This document shows, one piece after another, positions 25,101 to 39,500 of a DNA stretch of 64,000 nucleotides. Below the pieces are notes generated by a model. The model saw nothing but the letters and a program-made list of their open reading frames with translations, was not told where the DNA came from and ran no database searches. The translations under genes were made by a program, and so were the position numbers. Location of the stretch: NCBI GenBank assembly GCA_030620095.1, contig JAUTXW010000329.1, forward strand, positions 137,501 to 201,500. Reading direction: 5' to 3'. Source of the DNA: Kuschelorhynchus macadamiae (lineage: Eukaryota > Arthropoda > Insecta > Coleoptera > Curculionidae). Each line of letters opens with the position of its first letter. Position 1 is the first letter of the stretch.

Positions 25101-27442
25101 AAAATAATGAATCTTTGATCGAACGGGTCCTGTGCCCCCCAGCCTAAAAAGTCACGAGCCGCCGCTGAAAATTGAATATCCTAATATCCTCTCAGCCATG
25201 AGACCTGTACCTCGTGATGCGTCGAGCATAATTGTCCCTAACTCTCCAGAAAAATATGAAATCGACTCGAAATTATGATGAACTAGATGGTTTTGAATCT
25301 TATGTGCGATTTGGATTTTCCCAAAACAAAGGCACAGCTGCTTGGGTCTCGTTTACGGCAGTGGAATCTTTTACAAAAAGGAATGAAATTCCACGTTTCG
25401 GAAAAGTGCTGGCATTATTTTTCTCAATGGCAAATGACTTAGTTTACTGTCATGGTATTCCCGGTTTAATGAATGAACTTGGCCTTTCCTGTAAGCCTAC
25501 CGACTGTTTATTGACTCTTCGAAAACAAGTCTAAAGGCAGCCATTTGTTCTCGTGACTGAAAATATGAAAGAAACGTACGAGAACATGGGTATATTACTT
25601 CAAAGCATAAATGGAATATTTGTGCTGATCTGAAACTTGTTGCACTGTTCACAGCAGAGTTGCTACATCAAATATTGTGGTTTTTTTATGCGAATGGGAC
25701 ACCAGAACCATTAACCAACATTGTGTCGTTAAAGAATGACCGTTACGTGAAAACATTGTGCCCGGTCTGAAAAACGTCCTTAATGAACCCTTAATAGACC
25801 AGCAGAAAATTTATTTAGCTCATCTCCACATAAAGTTAGGCCTTATAAAAAAAATTGTTTTGAGTGGGAAATTCGCGCGTATAAGTGAGGCAATGCTTAA
25901 AGAAGGAATGTTCGTTAGGTCGCAAATGCGACAAGTGTACGAGAAAAGAAAATGGGGCGTGGACTGCCTTTAAAAATGTATGTAAAAACATCCTAGGTAA
26001 CAAGAAATCGGAGAACTACAAAAATCCAGTTGAAATACTTATTCAATCTTACATGACGTTAGATTGCAAGACGTCATTTAAGCTGCATTTTCTTCGCTCC
26101 CATTTGGAATTCTTCTCCAACAATTTAGGTTCAGTTTCAGACGAACCCAGTGAAAAATTTCACCAGCAAATTGCTCAAATGGAGAAGCAGTATAGTGGAA
26201 AATGGACTCAAAAGTGAAACCGATTGACTACTGTTGGAGCCTCTAACGTGAAACAGATCCCGCCGAATGCAAGCAAAAAAAGACAACAACATAATTTATT
26301 TGATTGTATTATTCTCTTTTTGGTACAAAATGAAGTATATTTTATAAAAAGTGTTTTTTTTTTCTTTGAAAATTCAGTATATTACTTATAGTTTGGGTTT
26401 CTCATATTTTATATTTTTCTTCCTTTCTATAAAAATATATACGTGATAGGTAAAAACCGAGTTCATATTTGAATTCAGCACTTTATAGTAGACACAAAAA
26501 AAGCCAAAAAAATATCAGGGAGCGACAAAAAAATTCAAAATGTAGAACAGTGTTACAAAATCATAGAAAAATGGATTTCTCTAAAATTTAACATCATGGG
26601 GTTTCTAATTAAAAGTTATTATTGTCATGACTCAACACTAAACCGTTTTCAAGTAAATGGGGATTAAAGTTGACAAAATGAGAAATTCAAACCTTCACTT
26701 GTTCTAAAAGTAATATTCGATTTTATATTGATGATTTAAAAAGTTCAACCACTCTGGATATTTTAATAAGATGGGTAATTTTAGATAAATACTATTATTT
26801 GTCACAAAATTACTTAAAGTGAAAGTTAAAAAAACCAAAATGGCGAATAAACTTCATATTATAACTTTATTCATAAGGTGTATAAAAAAAAATTATACAA
26901 AAATTATAGAGCATTCTAATGAAAATGTTTATGAATTTTATTATTATTTACAGCAATTCAATTGGCCTAGTTATTGCTTGGTGTTTTGGGTTGATTTAGA
27001 GAATTGACCTTTTAGAATATTTTATTTATTACTTTCAGGAAACGTTTAAAAAAAGTATAATAAAGTATTGTGGCGATGATAGCTTTATAAGGGGCTATGT
27101 CGCATTTGTAATGTTTTTAGTCTTATTTTGGCTCATGGGATTAGCTTCATAAGTCTTTAGAATCCTTTTTATTACTATTAATTTTTTATTAGATTTATAT
27201 TTTTAATTGTATCTACAATTTCGCTTTTATTTTACAGAGAAGCGGTAGAACATTTTTTAACAGCTCTAAATCAGCAAGCGTGCGGAAAAGACGTTCTGAA
27301 CACAGGAGCAACATCCCAGATGTCTGATACTATTTGGTCAACATTACAGATGTGTCTATCTTTGATGGATCGTAGCGATTTAAGACCATTAGTTAGAAAT
27401 AGAAATCTACAAGAATTAAATAAAATGTTTAATATTGATTAA
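11412..27442 (+). CDS. Pex5: Pex5, peroxisomal targeting signal 1 (PTS1) receptor, last two coding exons (5' partial)
   Basis: The first exon (11412-11569) follows ...TTTTTAG and reads DPRLWNRLGATLANGSKSEE, then AVEAYHHALNLSPGFIRARY and NVGITCINLRAYR, ending at donor GTAAG. The second (27238-27442) follows ...TTTACAG and continues in phase: EAVEHFLTALNQQ, then DTIWSTLQMCLSLMDRSDL, ending NKMFNID and TAA. This matches the C-terminal tetratricopeptide repeats and closing helices of PEX5, the cytosolic receptor that binds SKL-type C-termini and delivers cargo to the peroxisomal docking complex. The codon split AG|A and the conserved LGAxLANG and NLGISCINL-type repeats settle the assignment. The N-terminal docking motifs and first TPRs should lie upstream of the window. 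The 15.7 kb intron contains an R1-like element on the opposite strand. Confidence 0.93.
11570..13178. other. Pex5 intron, 5' part
   Basis: Donor GTAAGAAT at 11570, then AT-rich sequence without a recognised gene. A TACAGGG-type motif occurs near 13118, but no paired terminus was found. The last 16 bases before the retrotransposon (13179-13194) are its left target duplication. Confidence 0.5.
13179..13194. repeat. Target-site duplication, left copy, of the R1-like retrotransposon
   Basis: CTGGTAAATTGGTGCA here is repeated exactly at 19030-19045 on the other side of the element. A related dispersed repeat near 38915-38928 reads through the same point uninterrupted. Confidence 0.88.
14156..17154 (-). 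pseudogene. Non-LTR ORF2: endonuclease and reverse transcriptase (nearly intact)
   Basis: The endonuclease (17154-16477) shows LLLIQEPY, VASVYMPIGE, ACDTNAHH and the catalytic SDHRLI. The RT (16331-14319) has NKKAPGWDGLQARII, RPITLLPIMGKILEQII, FLDVKGAFDNV, the FQGSKLGP motif and catalytic AYADDIAVV at about 15170-15190. Three lesions break it: an amber codon just after WHWKE at about 16475, a frameshift near 16330, and another near 14325. After the last one the frame resumes as CCRKYAIVREELREKMEL and closes at TAG 14156-14158. The expected C-terminal Cys/His cluster is only partly visible there. The protein would copy element RNA at a nicked target site. Confidence 0.9.
17184..18472 (-). pseudogene. 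Non-LTR ORF1: nucleic-acid-binding protein with three zinc knuckles
   Basis: The best start is the ATG at 18472, reading MEVEKELARLNESPEIEV. One frameshift near 18300 separates this from the rest, which continues through a coiled-coil-like stretch (YIEGIENLVSKFTRENRENK) to the open frame ending at 17184. The C-terminal half carries CFKCQKFGHSANSC, CAYCAGAHNTKEC and a third CILCVNAKMNKTDHFAGDKNC cluster, the CCHC array typical of R1/TRAS/SART ORF1 proteins that coat element RNA. It is about 429 residues when the frameshift is ignored. Confidence 0.85.
18473..18970 (-). other. 5' leader of the R1-like element with GC-rich hairpins
   Basis: The sequence is untranslated and more GC-rich than its surroundings. 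Two inverted repeats stand out: a 7-bp perfect stem TGCCCGC/GCGGGCA around 18720-18750, and a 14-base stem built on GGCGAACTT-CAGA around 18867-18900. Confidence 0.6.
18971..19031 (-). ncRNA. U4 snRNA 5' domain fragment (retro-pseudogene part)
   Basis: On the - strand the sequence starts AGCTTTGCGCAGTGGC, then TATCGTAACC and GATGAAGTTTATCTGAG, and ends GTGCGATTATTGCTA. This follows the first about 60 bases of animal U4 snRNA: the U6-pairing regions and the 5' stem-loop bound by 15.5K protein. Homology stops abruptly at the junction with the element leader. The rest of U4 (central region, Sm site, 3' stem-loop) is absent, so it is not a functional U4 gene. The first two bases overlap the target duplication. 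Confidence 0.87.
19030..19045. repeat. Target-site duplication, right copy
   Basis: Exact repeat of 13179-13194. It immediately follows the U4 5' end, so the U4 piece entered together with the retrotransposon. Confidence 0.88.
19046..19410 (+). repeat. Two-copy tandem duplication (about 170-190 bp units)
   Basis: Copy A (about 19048-19238) and copy B (about 19239-19410) share CTGGCTTAGTGTTTTA, then ATAGATTTCAA, GCTATCGGTTGACGCC, ATTTTGTTGGTGAAAACATA and TAGTACTCCCCCAAATACAG. Copy A has an expanded TA array where copy B has only a few bases. A partial third copy lies at about 38915-38980. Confidence 0.88.
19090..19132. repeat. (TA)n microsatellite within tandem copy A
   Basis: About 21 TA units where the homologous positions of copy B and of the copy at 38960-38980 read only AAATATATAG. 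Confidence 0.95.
19411..23960. other. Pex5 intron, repeat-derived and AT-rich
   Basis: No gene is recognised. From 19549 to about 20060 a diverged motif recurs four times (CTACCC, then TATA, then TTTATA-AAA, then TGTTTC). At 21784-21902 a GC-richer patch ends in CAGCATCACTA, the inverse of a hAT-like TAGTGATGC terminus. The remainder is plain AT-rich DNA. Confidence 0.45.
23972..23983 (+). promoter_or_regulatory. Candidate TATA box of the decayed repeat gene
   Basis: GGTATATATAAACA lies about 95 bases upstream of the first ATG (24070) of the repeat-family protein, with an intervening GC-richer stretch. The placement fits a TATA-driven promoter; no transcript evidence is available. Confidence 0.4.
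24070..26217 (+). pseudogene. Decayed gene of an arthropod repeat-associated protein family (function unknown)
   Basis: The N-terminus starts MSRLSYVNKPNSFCYM, is immediately frameshifted, and continues with EVTMKAERK, GDQDKTWAPKMCGHIC-like fragments and DHVDDCYFF. After a non-homologous stretch (about 24420-25150) it resumes with AMRPVPRDASSIIVPNSPEK at about 25195. LALFFSMANDLVYCHGIPGL follows, then AHLHIKLGLIKKIV, MLKEGMFVRSQMRQVYE, and finally FKLHFLRSHLEFFSNNLG and EKFHQQIAQMEKQYSGKW. I recognise this order from uncharacterised, high-copy proteins in many arthropod genomes, probably encoded by a mobile element. Several stops and frameshifts inactivate it. It lies in the Pex5 intron on the same strand, with a candidate TATA box upstream. 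Confidence 0.72.
26218..27237. other. Pex5 intron, 3' end
   Basis: AT-rich sequence ending in TTTTATTTTACAG, the acceptor for the last Pex5 exon. No other element is recognised. Confidence 0.55.
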
Positions 27443-27613
27443 AACTAGGCTCTCAAAATGTATATAGTCAGGGAAAAATGTAATCTTACGTTGGCATTAT
27501 GAATTAAGGCTTTTGACTGGCCTTTGTATATTTCGTAGATATATGTGCATGATCAAAAATATGTTAATATTTGTTTTTGGGAGAGTTTTTGGGTATTCGT
27601 CGTTTGTTATATT

Positions 27614-27619
27614 AATAAA
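27614..27619 (+). terminator. Pex5 polyadenylation signal (AATAAA)
   Basis: Canonical hexamer 172 bases after the Pex5 stop. It is the first good candidate downstream. Confidence 0.55.
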
Positions 27620-27639
27620 GGAAATTCGCCAAACTAATT

Positions 27640-32053
<4,414 letters not shown>

Positions 32054-32223
32054 CGGGGTGTTCCATTTAAAAAAAGTGTACCTCGTCATAGTTCTGACAT
32101 CAAGACTAAATCGCCATTACCAAAAGAGTCGAAAAAATCAAAACAATCATTCAAATGACGGGTAAAATAATTTTGCAAATTATGAAGGCTCTTGAATTTA
32201 TTTCAGTTAAATGTTCCACCCTG
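32054..32223. mobile_element. Small mariner-type MITE (about 170 bp)
   Basis: The left end is TA followed by CGGGGTGTTCCATTTAA. The right end read inversely is TA followed by CAGGGTGGAACATTTAAC. The terminal repeats match over about 17 bases with few differences, and both sides have the TA dinucleotide that Tc1/mariner elements duplicate. There is no coding capacity. Confidence 0.68.
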
Positions 32224-33543
32224 TATAATTTCATAACGAAAAATTAATTGATCCTTTATTTGCTATTCTACTACGTGTATTACGAAAATATTATCTAAAC
32301 CATTGTCACATTGAATTACGGATATTTCTTTTGGTGTCATAAATGTTTTTTTGCCGTTTGTTTATATTTTGTTATATGAAATAAAGTATCTTTTGTAAAG
32401 ATTATTGACTTTTATTTCAGTTTCCTGTTAATAACAATTTTTTTAACTATTGTTCCAGATTCCGAAATTGGGCACGTGATGGAAAACATAAAGGTAACAG
32501 TCACATGGTTTGTCTAGCAATTAACTTGACAATTCACCATACCAATTCAAATTTTCCAAATAATCTAATTTTTAAACGATTTAAAAAGTGTTACTGCAGA
32601 AACGTTTTCAAATAGATTATATATTGCTCTTAAAATGCCTATTATTTTCCAGCTTTTTATACCACATTTAAAGGTGGAATGAAGAGTATGTAGCCCACAA
32701 CTAAATATCCAAAAGTGTATGCTGCCTGGACAAACTTCACTAGTTCGTTTCAAATTTTAAAAAATACTTTATTTATATTAGTTTCAGTAGCCACTTCAAT
32801 AAAACTATACGTCCGTTTTGACAGAATTCCAAAATCTGAAAGGTATGTCCATTTGCTAGTTTTTTTTTTAAATTTTATTGAAGCTTTCGTGAAAACCAAC
32901 AAGAATATATTTTGCCACAAGCCTTTCGAGCTCCCTTCCATAAAACGAAACAATACCATATTTTAGATTTCTGCAATTACATACTACCAAAAACCCTCTT
33001 GGAAAAAGAGGCGCTATTTGTGGCCTGTTAATGAACTACGTGTAATTATGTACAGCATCCTCCAAAGTATTTCAGTTTTGATATTTTTATGACAAAATAT
33101 GGAAATAAATTTCTCATAGAGGTTCGGTGCCAGTACGTTTCGTGAATAAAAGAAGCTTCCGTACAATAAATTTTAAAAAAATTGGAAATTCCCCGACTTT
33201 TGGCCTATTTTTTTGGCTACGCTACTCTTCTGTAAAATAAGACGGGAACAGAAATAGTTATCTTGATAGTAAACAGTTTATTTTTTGTTATACCCCACAT
33301 TAATTAAACTAGTTGAAATTTTGACATTTGCAGCTTTTAAAATAAAATCAAGGCAGAAATAAAATTATAATCGCTACCAATTACAAAATATACAGTTTTA
33401 TGGTATTAAACAATAGGATGATACTTAAAAAAAGTTTTAGTTTAAAACATATTATCTACAATTCATCATTTCGTTCACAAGCTATCATTCAAGAAAATTA
33501 AAGAAATAGGGAAATTATATCGATAATTATGTTTTGAAGTAAA
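32224..33543. other. RanBP3 3' UTR and intergenic sequence
   Basis: The first AATAAA on the - strand downstream of the RanBP3 stop is at 33277-33282. Beyond it no gene or element is recognised. Confidence 0.45.
33277..33282 (-). terminator. RanBP3 polyadenylation signal (AATAAA)
   Basis: Canonical hexamer on the - strand, 262 bases past the RanBP3 stop codon. Confidence 0.5.
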
Positions 33544-36500
33544 TCATTTTTCCCCTGAGTCATCAGCAGCAAGCTTTTTTCTTTTCTGCAAGGCAACTTC
33601 TTTTTCTAATCGAGACTGCAAATGGGAGTATAACTGTCTTGAATCATCTATGGTTGACTGCAATAAAGAATAACATTACAATTAATGAAAAGACCCTACG
33701 GGACTTGCTTTGTGTTTATTGTTGGGTTATTCACAAGTTTTGACTAGCTTAGTATCTCTAGTCGTTATGAAGCTCAAACTGACAGTAAAAGTAATGCAAA
33801 TAAAACTATACATTTGATGAAGTTGCCTTCGTTAAAAAATATACTTTTTAAAGACAATATGATCTAATACCTCAAGTAATGATTATTTATTTTATTAGTT
33901 AGACGCTAGCTTAAAATTTTAAGATGGTTTAAAACGTTTTTAACGATGTTTTTTTGAACTCTGTTTTATTTATTTATCTTTTTTTTACTTTTAGTCATAA
34001 ATAAGTTGAAAAGAACTTTTGACTAACTTTTCAAATATAAACAGAGCTTAAGCATGTTCCACTTTTATGATTCTTTTTATATTTTTTTACATTATTATTC
34101 AATAACACAATTTCCTTAATTATTGTTGTTAAGAGCACCTTCCATTCAAGCAATTTATTAGATACAAAGAAATTCGTTAGATTTTCCACAGATCTCGTGA
34201 AATTGAAGGCAAAACGCCATAAAGTAATTCCATTGTGACATGGTCTAATCCTCAAGAACCATGATTTTATTTTTAAAACTTTCTAACATAACAGACGCGG
34301 GTTTATATAGATTAATTAATAATTTTAAACGTTTGAATAGCATTTTTAATTACTTAAACTTACTACTGAATGCCATCCAAATAAATGTCCCACAAAGGAA
34401 TGTAAGAGAGTACAATATCTTTGAATTATCCTTCCATCTTACAAATTATGGTTTATCATTTACTTTAAATTGTTTTTCAAAGAAGAATAGAGAGTCAATG
34501 GATGTTATTGGTGAGAGAACCTTTCAGTGCTTGATGTGTATCGTGTCTGTCTTTTGTTGGGGCAATTTTTTGTCTTTAAAAATGTGGCATTATTATTATT
34601 ACTTTAATTTTTATCTTTGATACAGTTATTTATTATCTATGTATATACTTAGATATAAATATAACTATAAGTAGGGATATATTAAATGATTTTCTAATTA
34701 ATTGATGTACACTTCAATATATTTTGAGGTATTTTTACGTTTTTTGAAAATTTTGCGAAAAATTACTAATTGCAAAGTAGAGCATGTTTTAAATTCTAAA
34801 ATATAAATGAATATTTAAAATACATATACATACCTACTGTGTTACAAACAAAATAGTTAAACATTTAACTGGTAATGGATAATTTAGAAATTATATTTTC
34901 TTAGACTTCTAATGCGTTATCAACCCGTGAGGGATTAATTGATCTAGAGAATAATAGACATTAAACTAAATAAGTTGTTTCTATTTCTTTTTATCACTCA
35001 AAAGAACAAAAAAGTATTTTTGATTTCTGGTTAAATGTCAATTATTTTGTATTTGTTCCATAACAGAATTAATTCTAGATAGTAATGGAGGTTTTTTATA
35101 AATGTAAACAAATCTATTGCTGTGAAGACTGTATGATACAAAAATATTTCTGCTATCTGCTACACTATTTATACTTTTATACACTAAAAATAGTAAATTT
35201 AAGACGTAGAACTGTTACATGTTCGGACCGAAGGTAAAATTCAATAAATTCACGTTGGTTTGAATATTAATGGCACAAGTTAAAAACTAGCACCAGTTTA
35301 TGTTTATAGTTTTATCTAACATCAAGTAAAAAACAAATTTTGAAATAAATGCTTACATACAATTACATTTAATATAAATTTTTCTTACTTAGAGTATAAT
35401 TTTCTTTGGTAGAGCTCAAACACTTACTTTACAACGTCAAAAGCTTCCCTAAAATTCTGAATGTTTTCTTATAAGTACTGTAAGTCATTCATAGTCTTCA
35501 ACATTCCAAAAAAGAACAGAAAGGGGTTCAGATTTCCATATGATTAAAGCTTTTAGAATCTATATAGATTTTGCCAGAAAATTCAATTTAAAAAAGGGTA
35601 TTATTTAGTTCTTTTTATTACATCACAAGCGGAACTCTATTTCTGGTCCAGTTCGTAAATATTTAGGAAGAGGAGGACCGCGGTTTGGGGCCGCGAACCT
35701 ATCCAAGACGACACTATATCTACTATACTGAAACCAAGTTAAATGTTTTGCAGTTAGTTGTCGCGTATGTATTTTTGTAATCATGAAAATATCATCCTCC
35801 AGACTTTTTGCAGATCTTTGCGTTTTAGGACCCCAAAAAACTACTTATCCGATTGAATTCAATTTTGGATAAAATATCAAGGATCATTGGGGATGGAAAA
35901 AGAAAATTCTTGTGAAACTACTTATAGAATGGACCTCACATTTTGCACAAAAATAAAGTGTGATCTAAGACTAAATTGGTAAAATTTTGGTGTGAAGCTG
36001 TTATATCAAAAAAGTATTTATCGGATTGACTTAACTGCAAATCCTATATTTTGAAAACAAAATTGCAGTTTCTTAAAATGTTTAAATATTCGGTAAAGCC
36101 TTCTTTTTATGGAAAAAAGTAAATTAAGAAAAATAAATAAAAATGTTATAAAATAAACAAACAAATTGATAAACAACTTCCCTCATACAGAATTCCACTA
36201 TACAAAGATAAACCATTTTTAAATCCATTGGTAATAACTTAATAAAAAAAAACATTTCACTTTATAGGATTTGTATGAAGCTACTATCAAATAATAATAT
36301 GCATATATAAATTGTATTACCGGTACTTAGTGGAATTCGCGAGAGAAATTCTGGTTAAAGGTGTGTTTTTAGAATATGTTAAAGCATTTTTCATATTTGT
36401 ATATTCCTAATAATTGATTAGAAGTCTAAACTCCAATAACAAATAAGACTTCTGCTGATAATTAAACTGAAATTCAAAATTTAATGCATATTTTGGTATT

Positions 36501-39500
36501 ATTATCTTACATTAATCACTATAAAATAAATAAATTTATTTTATAGTGTCTATATTTTGATTTTTTTATAACTTAGTAAAATGATGTAAAGCATATTTTA
36601 TTTATTATTAGCTTCCATGACACTTTGGTTTAAATTTGTAATATATAACATAACAAATATAACAAAAAAAAACACCAATTATATATAAGAAAGTGGTATA
36701 CCATCTGTTTGTAAGACACAGCTTGTCTTTTATATAACATCATAAGGTTAACAAAGAATGGAAGCTTTCACTCTGTTGATTAATTAAAGATTATTTGGAT
36801 TAGATCATGTCAAATTGGAATTATTTACCGTCGTTTTGCATTCGGTGGCACAAACAAGATCTTTACTTACTATTAACGTTAACCGAAGGCAGATCATCGG
36901 AAAGTGATTACGTTTTAACCGCGTTTAATCCCCATCCATGATTTCTATTTTCTATTGAAGATGATTACTAACAGGTTACAAACTAATATATTATATTTTC
37001 AACTCAAATTTAAAACCAATATTTAAAAATCATAAAATTAAGGCAGATTTTCTTATTATAATGCTATGTAATTGGATACTTGGCAGCTAAGAACAAAAAT
37101 TATTGCGTTTGATAAGTGTTATATGTAGTGTTTGTTATGGTAAACAGTTGTTCTTTATTTCTTGATGCAATATTTATGTAATAGTGAATGTGTTCTTAAA
37201 TGTATTCAAACACAAAAACTTGGGTGTTATAAATGCATAGCAACTACAGTTTCTTTTTGATCATTTATATAATAATCTCCTAAACATTAAATATACTATT
37301 TTCTAGTAAAATACAATAAAATAGGAATATTAACATTATTTCTGCTGAAATGGCGCAACAACCGACAATAGTGCATAATTCCAATTTAAGAGAACAAGGT
37401 CAATGAGAGCCAAGGCAAAAATCGTTTGATGTTCTGCCAGCTATCACCTCTTTATAATACTGACTCTGTTATAGTTTTACTTTATTAAATTGACGAGAAA
37501 CCCCATTTTTTTACATACACTTTACAATTTGAAATTACAACAATAAATACAAACTAAATGTAACACAATTATATTACTATGTTAGCATAATATTGTCATT
37601 GTACCCCAGACTATGATTTTTACAACTCAATTACTCCCAGACTAATAAATGAATTTAATTGTTATTACTGTTAATCAAAACATAAACTAATTACACTTCG
37701 ACTTGAAATAAAAAGCGCAAACAATTTGTGCATATTTTCTAATATAAATAAGCGCGCCTTTTCGAACAGAAAACCAGAATCGATTTGGTCTCAATTCAAA
37801 TACCAGCAGCTCTAACAATATGTGAAGCTACATCTGGTACTAAATTCTCGAATGAATTCAAACTGGCAGCTCTAACAATATGTGAAGCTACCTATGGTAC
37901 TAAACACTCAAATTAATAAATACCAGCAGCTCTAACAATATGTGAAGCTACCTCTCGTACTAAACTCTCAAATCATTACCAGCAGCTCTAACAATATGTG
38001 AGGCTAACTCTGGTACTTAAAATCTAGACATGGCCAGATCTTATTAATTATTAAATTATCCAAGTCGTGATGTAATCGTAAAGTAATATACATTCAGTAA
38101 AAGTTATCTAAATTCGAAAGTTAAATAATTAATCTAAAAGTATTTTACAGGGACTAGAGTCGTAAATAACCCACCCAAGAAATGTGAAGCCGATCATCTA
38201 TAATATAGCCAAGCGAGTATATAGCTCTGTCTATGTAAGATTTATATATAGCAAACAAATATAAATCTACCTATTTGTTTTGAATCAAGATTTTTATTCC
38301 ATCATCCACGTTGATCACGACGTTATGGTAAAGGCTATACCCTTTTTATGACAATATAATAAGCAAATGAGATACTGGTGGTCAGAAATTCCTGTATCAT
38401 ATTACAGTAAGGTTAGTTATCCTCACTGATCCTTCTCACCTTAAAGGCATATTGCTAAATTTATATTAATATAAAAAATTTGGTGTTAATCTTAAAATAA
38501 CTTTTAAGATGTGATGATTTCAAAGGGTGATTTATTTCATAAATACGAATTTCCTCTGAGAATAATCCAATTAAATTTCAACAAAAATTCGTCATATATA
38601 TTGAAAAGAATATATATTCACTTCGCTTAGTAGTACATAATATATGCAGTTTGTTGAATGAATCAATCAGTTTTTAACCCATATTCAAATTCAAACAAAA
38701 CTAGCTGGCCCAGCAGAACTTGTTCTGCCTTTTCCGTTAGATGGTGCAATGAGTTTCCAGTGGATTTAGAAGAATATTGGACGCATTCACCATAACATCC
38801 AGAAATGTTATTGAAGAACAATCGAATCGAACATCGATTTTATAGAAGAAATACGCAATAAAACAATAGAAAAAAATAGTGTAGAAAGGTCTCGGTAACC
38901 AGACTTATGTAAATGGGTGCAGTACAACTCTCTCACGAATTTGCTGAATAATCTGGCTTAGTGTTTTAAATATATAGATTGTGTCTCCAACAAAAGATAC
39001 AACATTTTTAGCCTACTGCTCATATAGAAGCGTTTAAAATGGAGCCAGAGCTCCCAAAACATAAAGATAGGGGCATTAGTTATTATTAAAGACGATAATA
39101 GTGAGGCGTTATTCTGGAAATTGAGCAGAATTGTAGATGTGTTCTCTGTAACAATATTGTTCTTTAAAACTAATAATGGACTAGTAAAACTCGAAGTGTT
39201 CAATAAGAAGAGTATTTACACCTGTTTTAAAAACATATACTTTGTTTATATTTACTCCAACGGCTATCACATAAATTTAATCAAAAATATGGAAAAAAAG
39301 CCATTCAAATTACCAAATGACTTCAGATACAATTGTTTTTACTTTATTAAGACCATTCTGTCATTGATTATTATGCCTATTTAAATATTTTTTTTTTAGA
39401 TTTCATTAATTGATCAATTGTTTAGAAGCTTATGCACTTATTTAAATAATGTAAAAAGAAAAGAACAGTTTGAATTCAACGAGAAATAAAACATAAACCA

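Noticed and set aside
37801..38025. CRISPR-like array
   Set aside because: The spacer-like parts are similar to one another and drift by substitution, as in an ordinary tandem repeat, and the setting is a eukaryotic intron.
38958..39384. Overlapping open frames on both strands in RanBP3 intron 4
   Set aside because: No conserved motif; both frames are AT-rich and compatible with chance.
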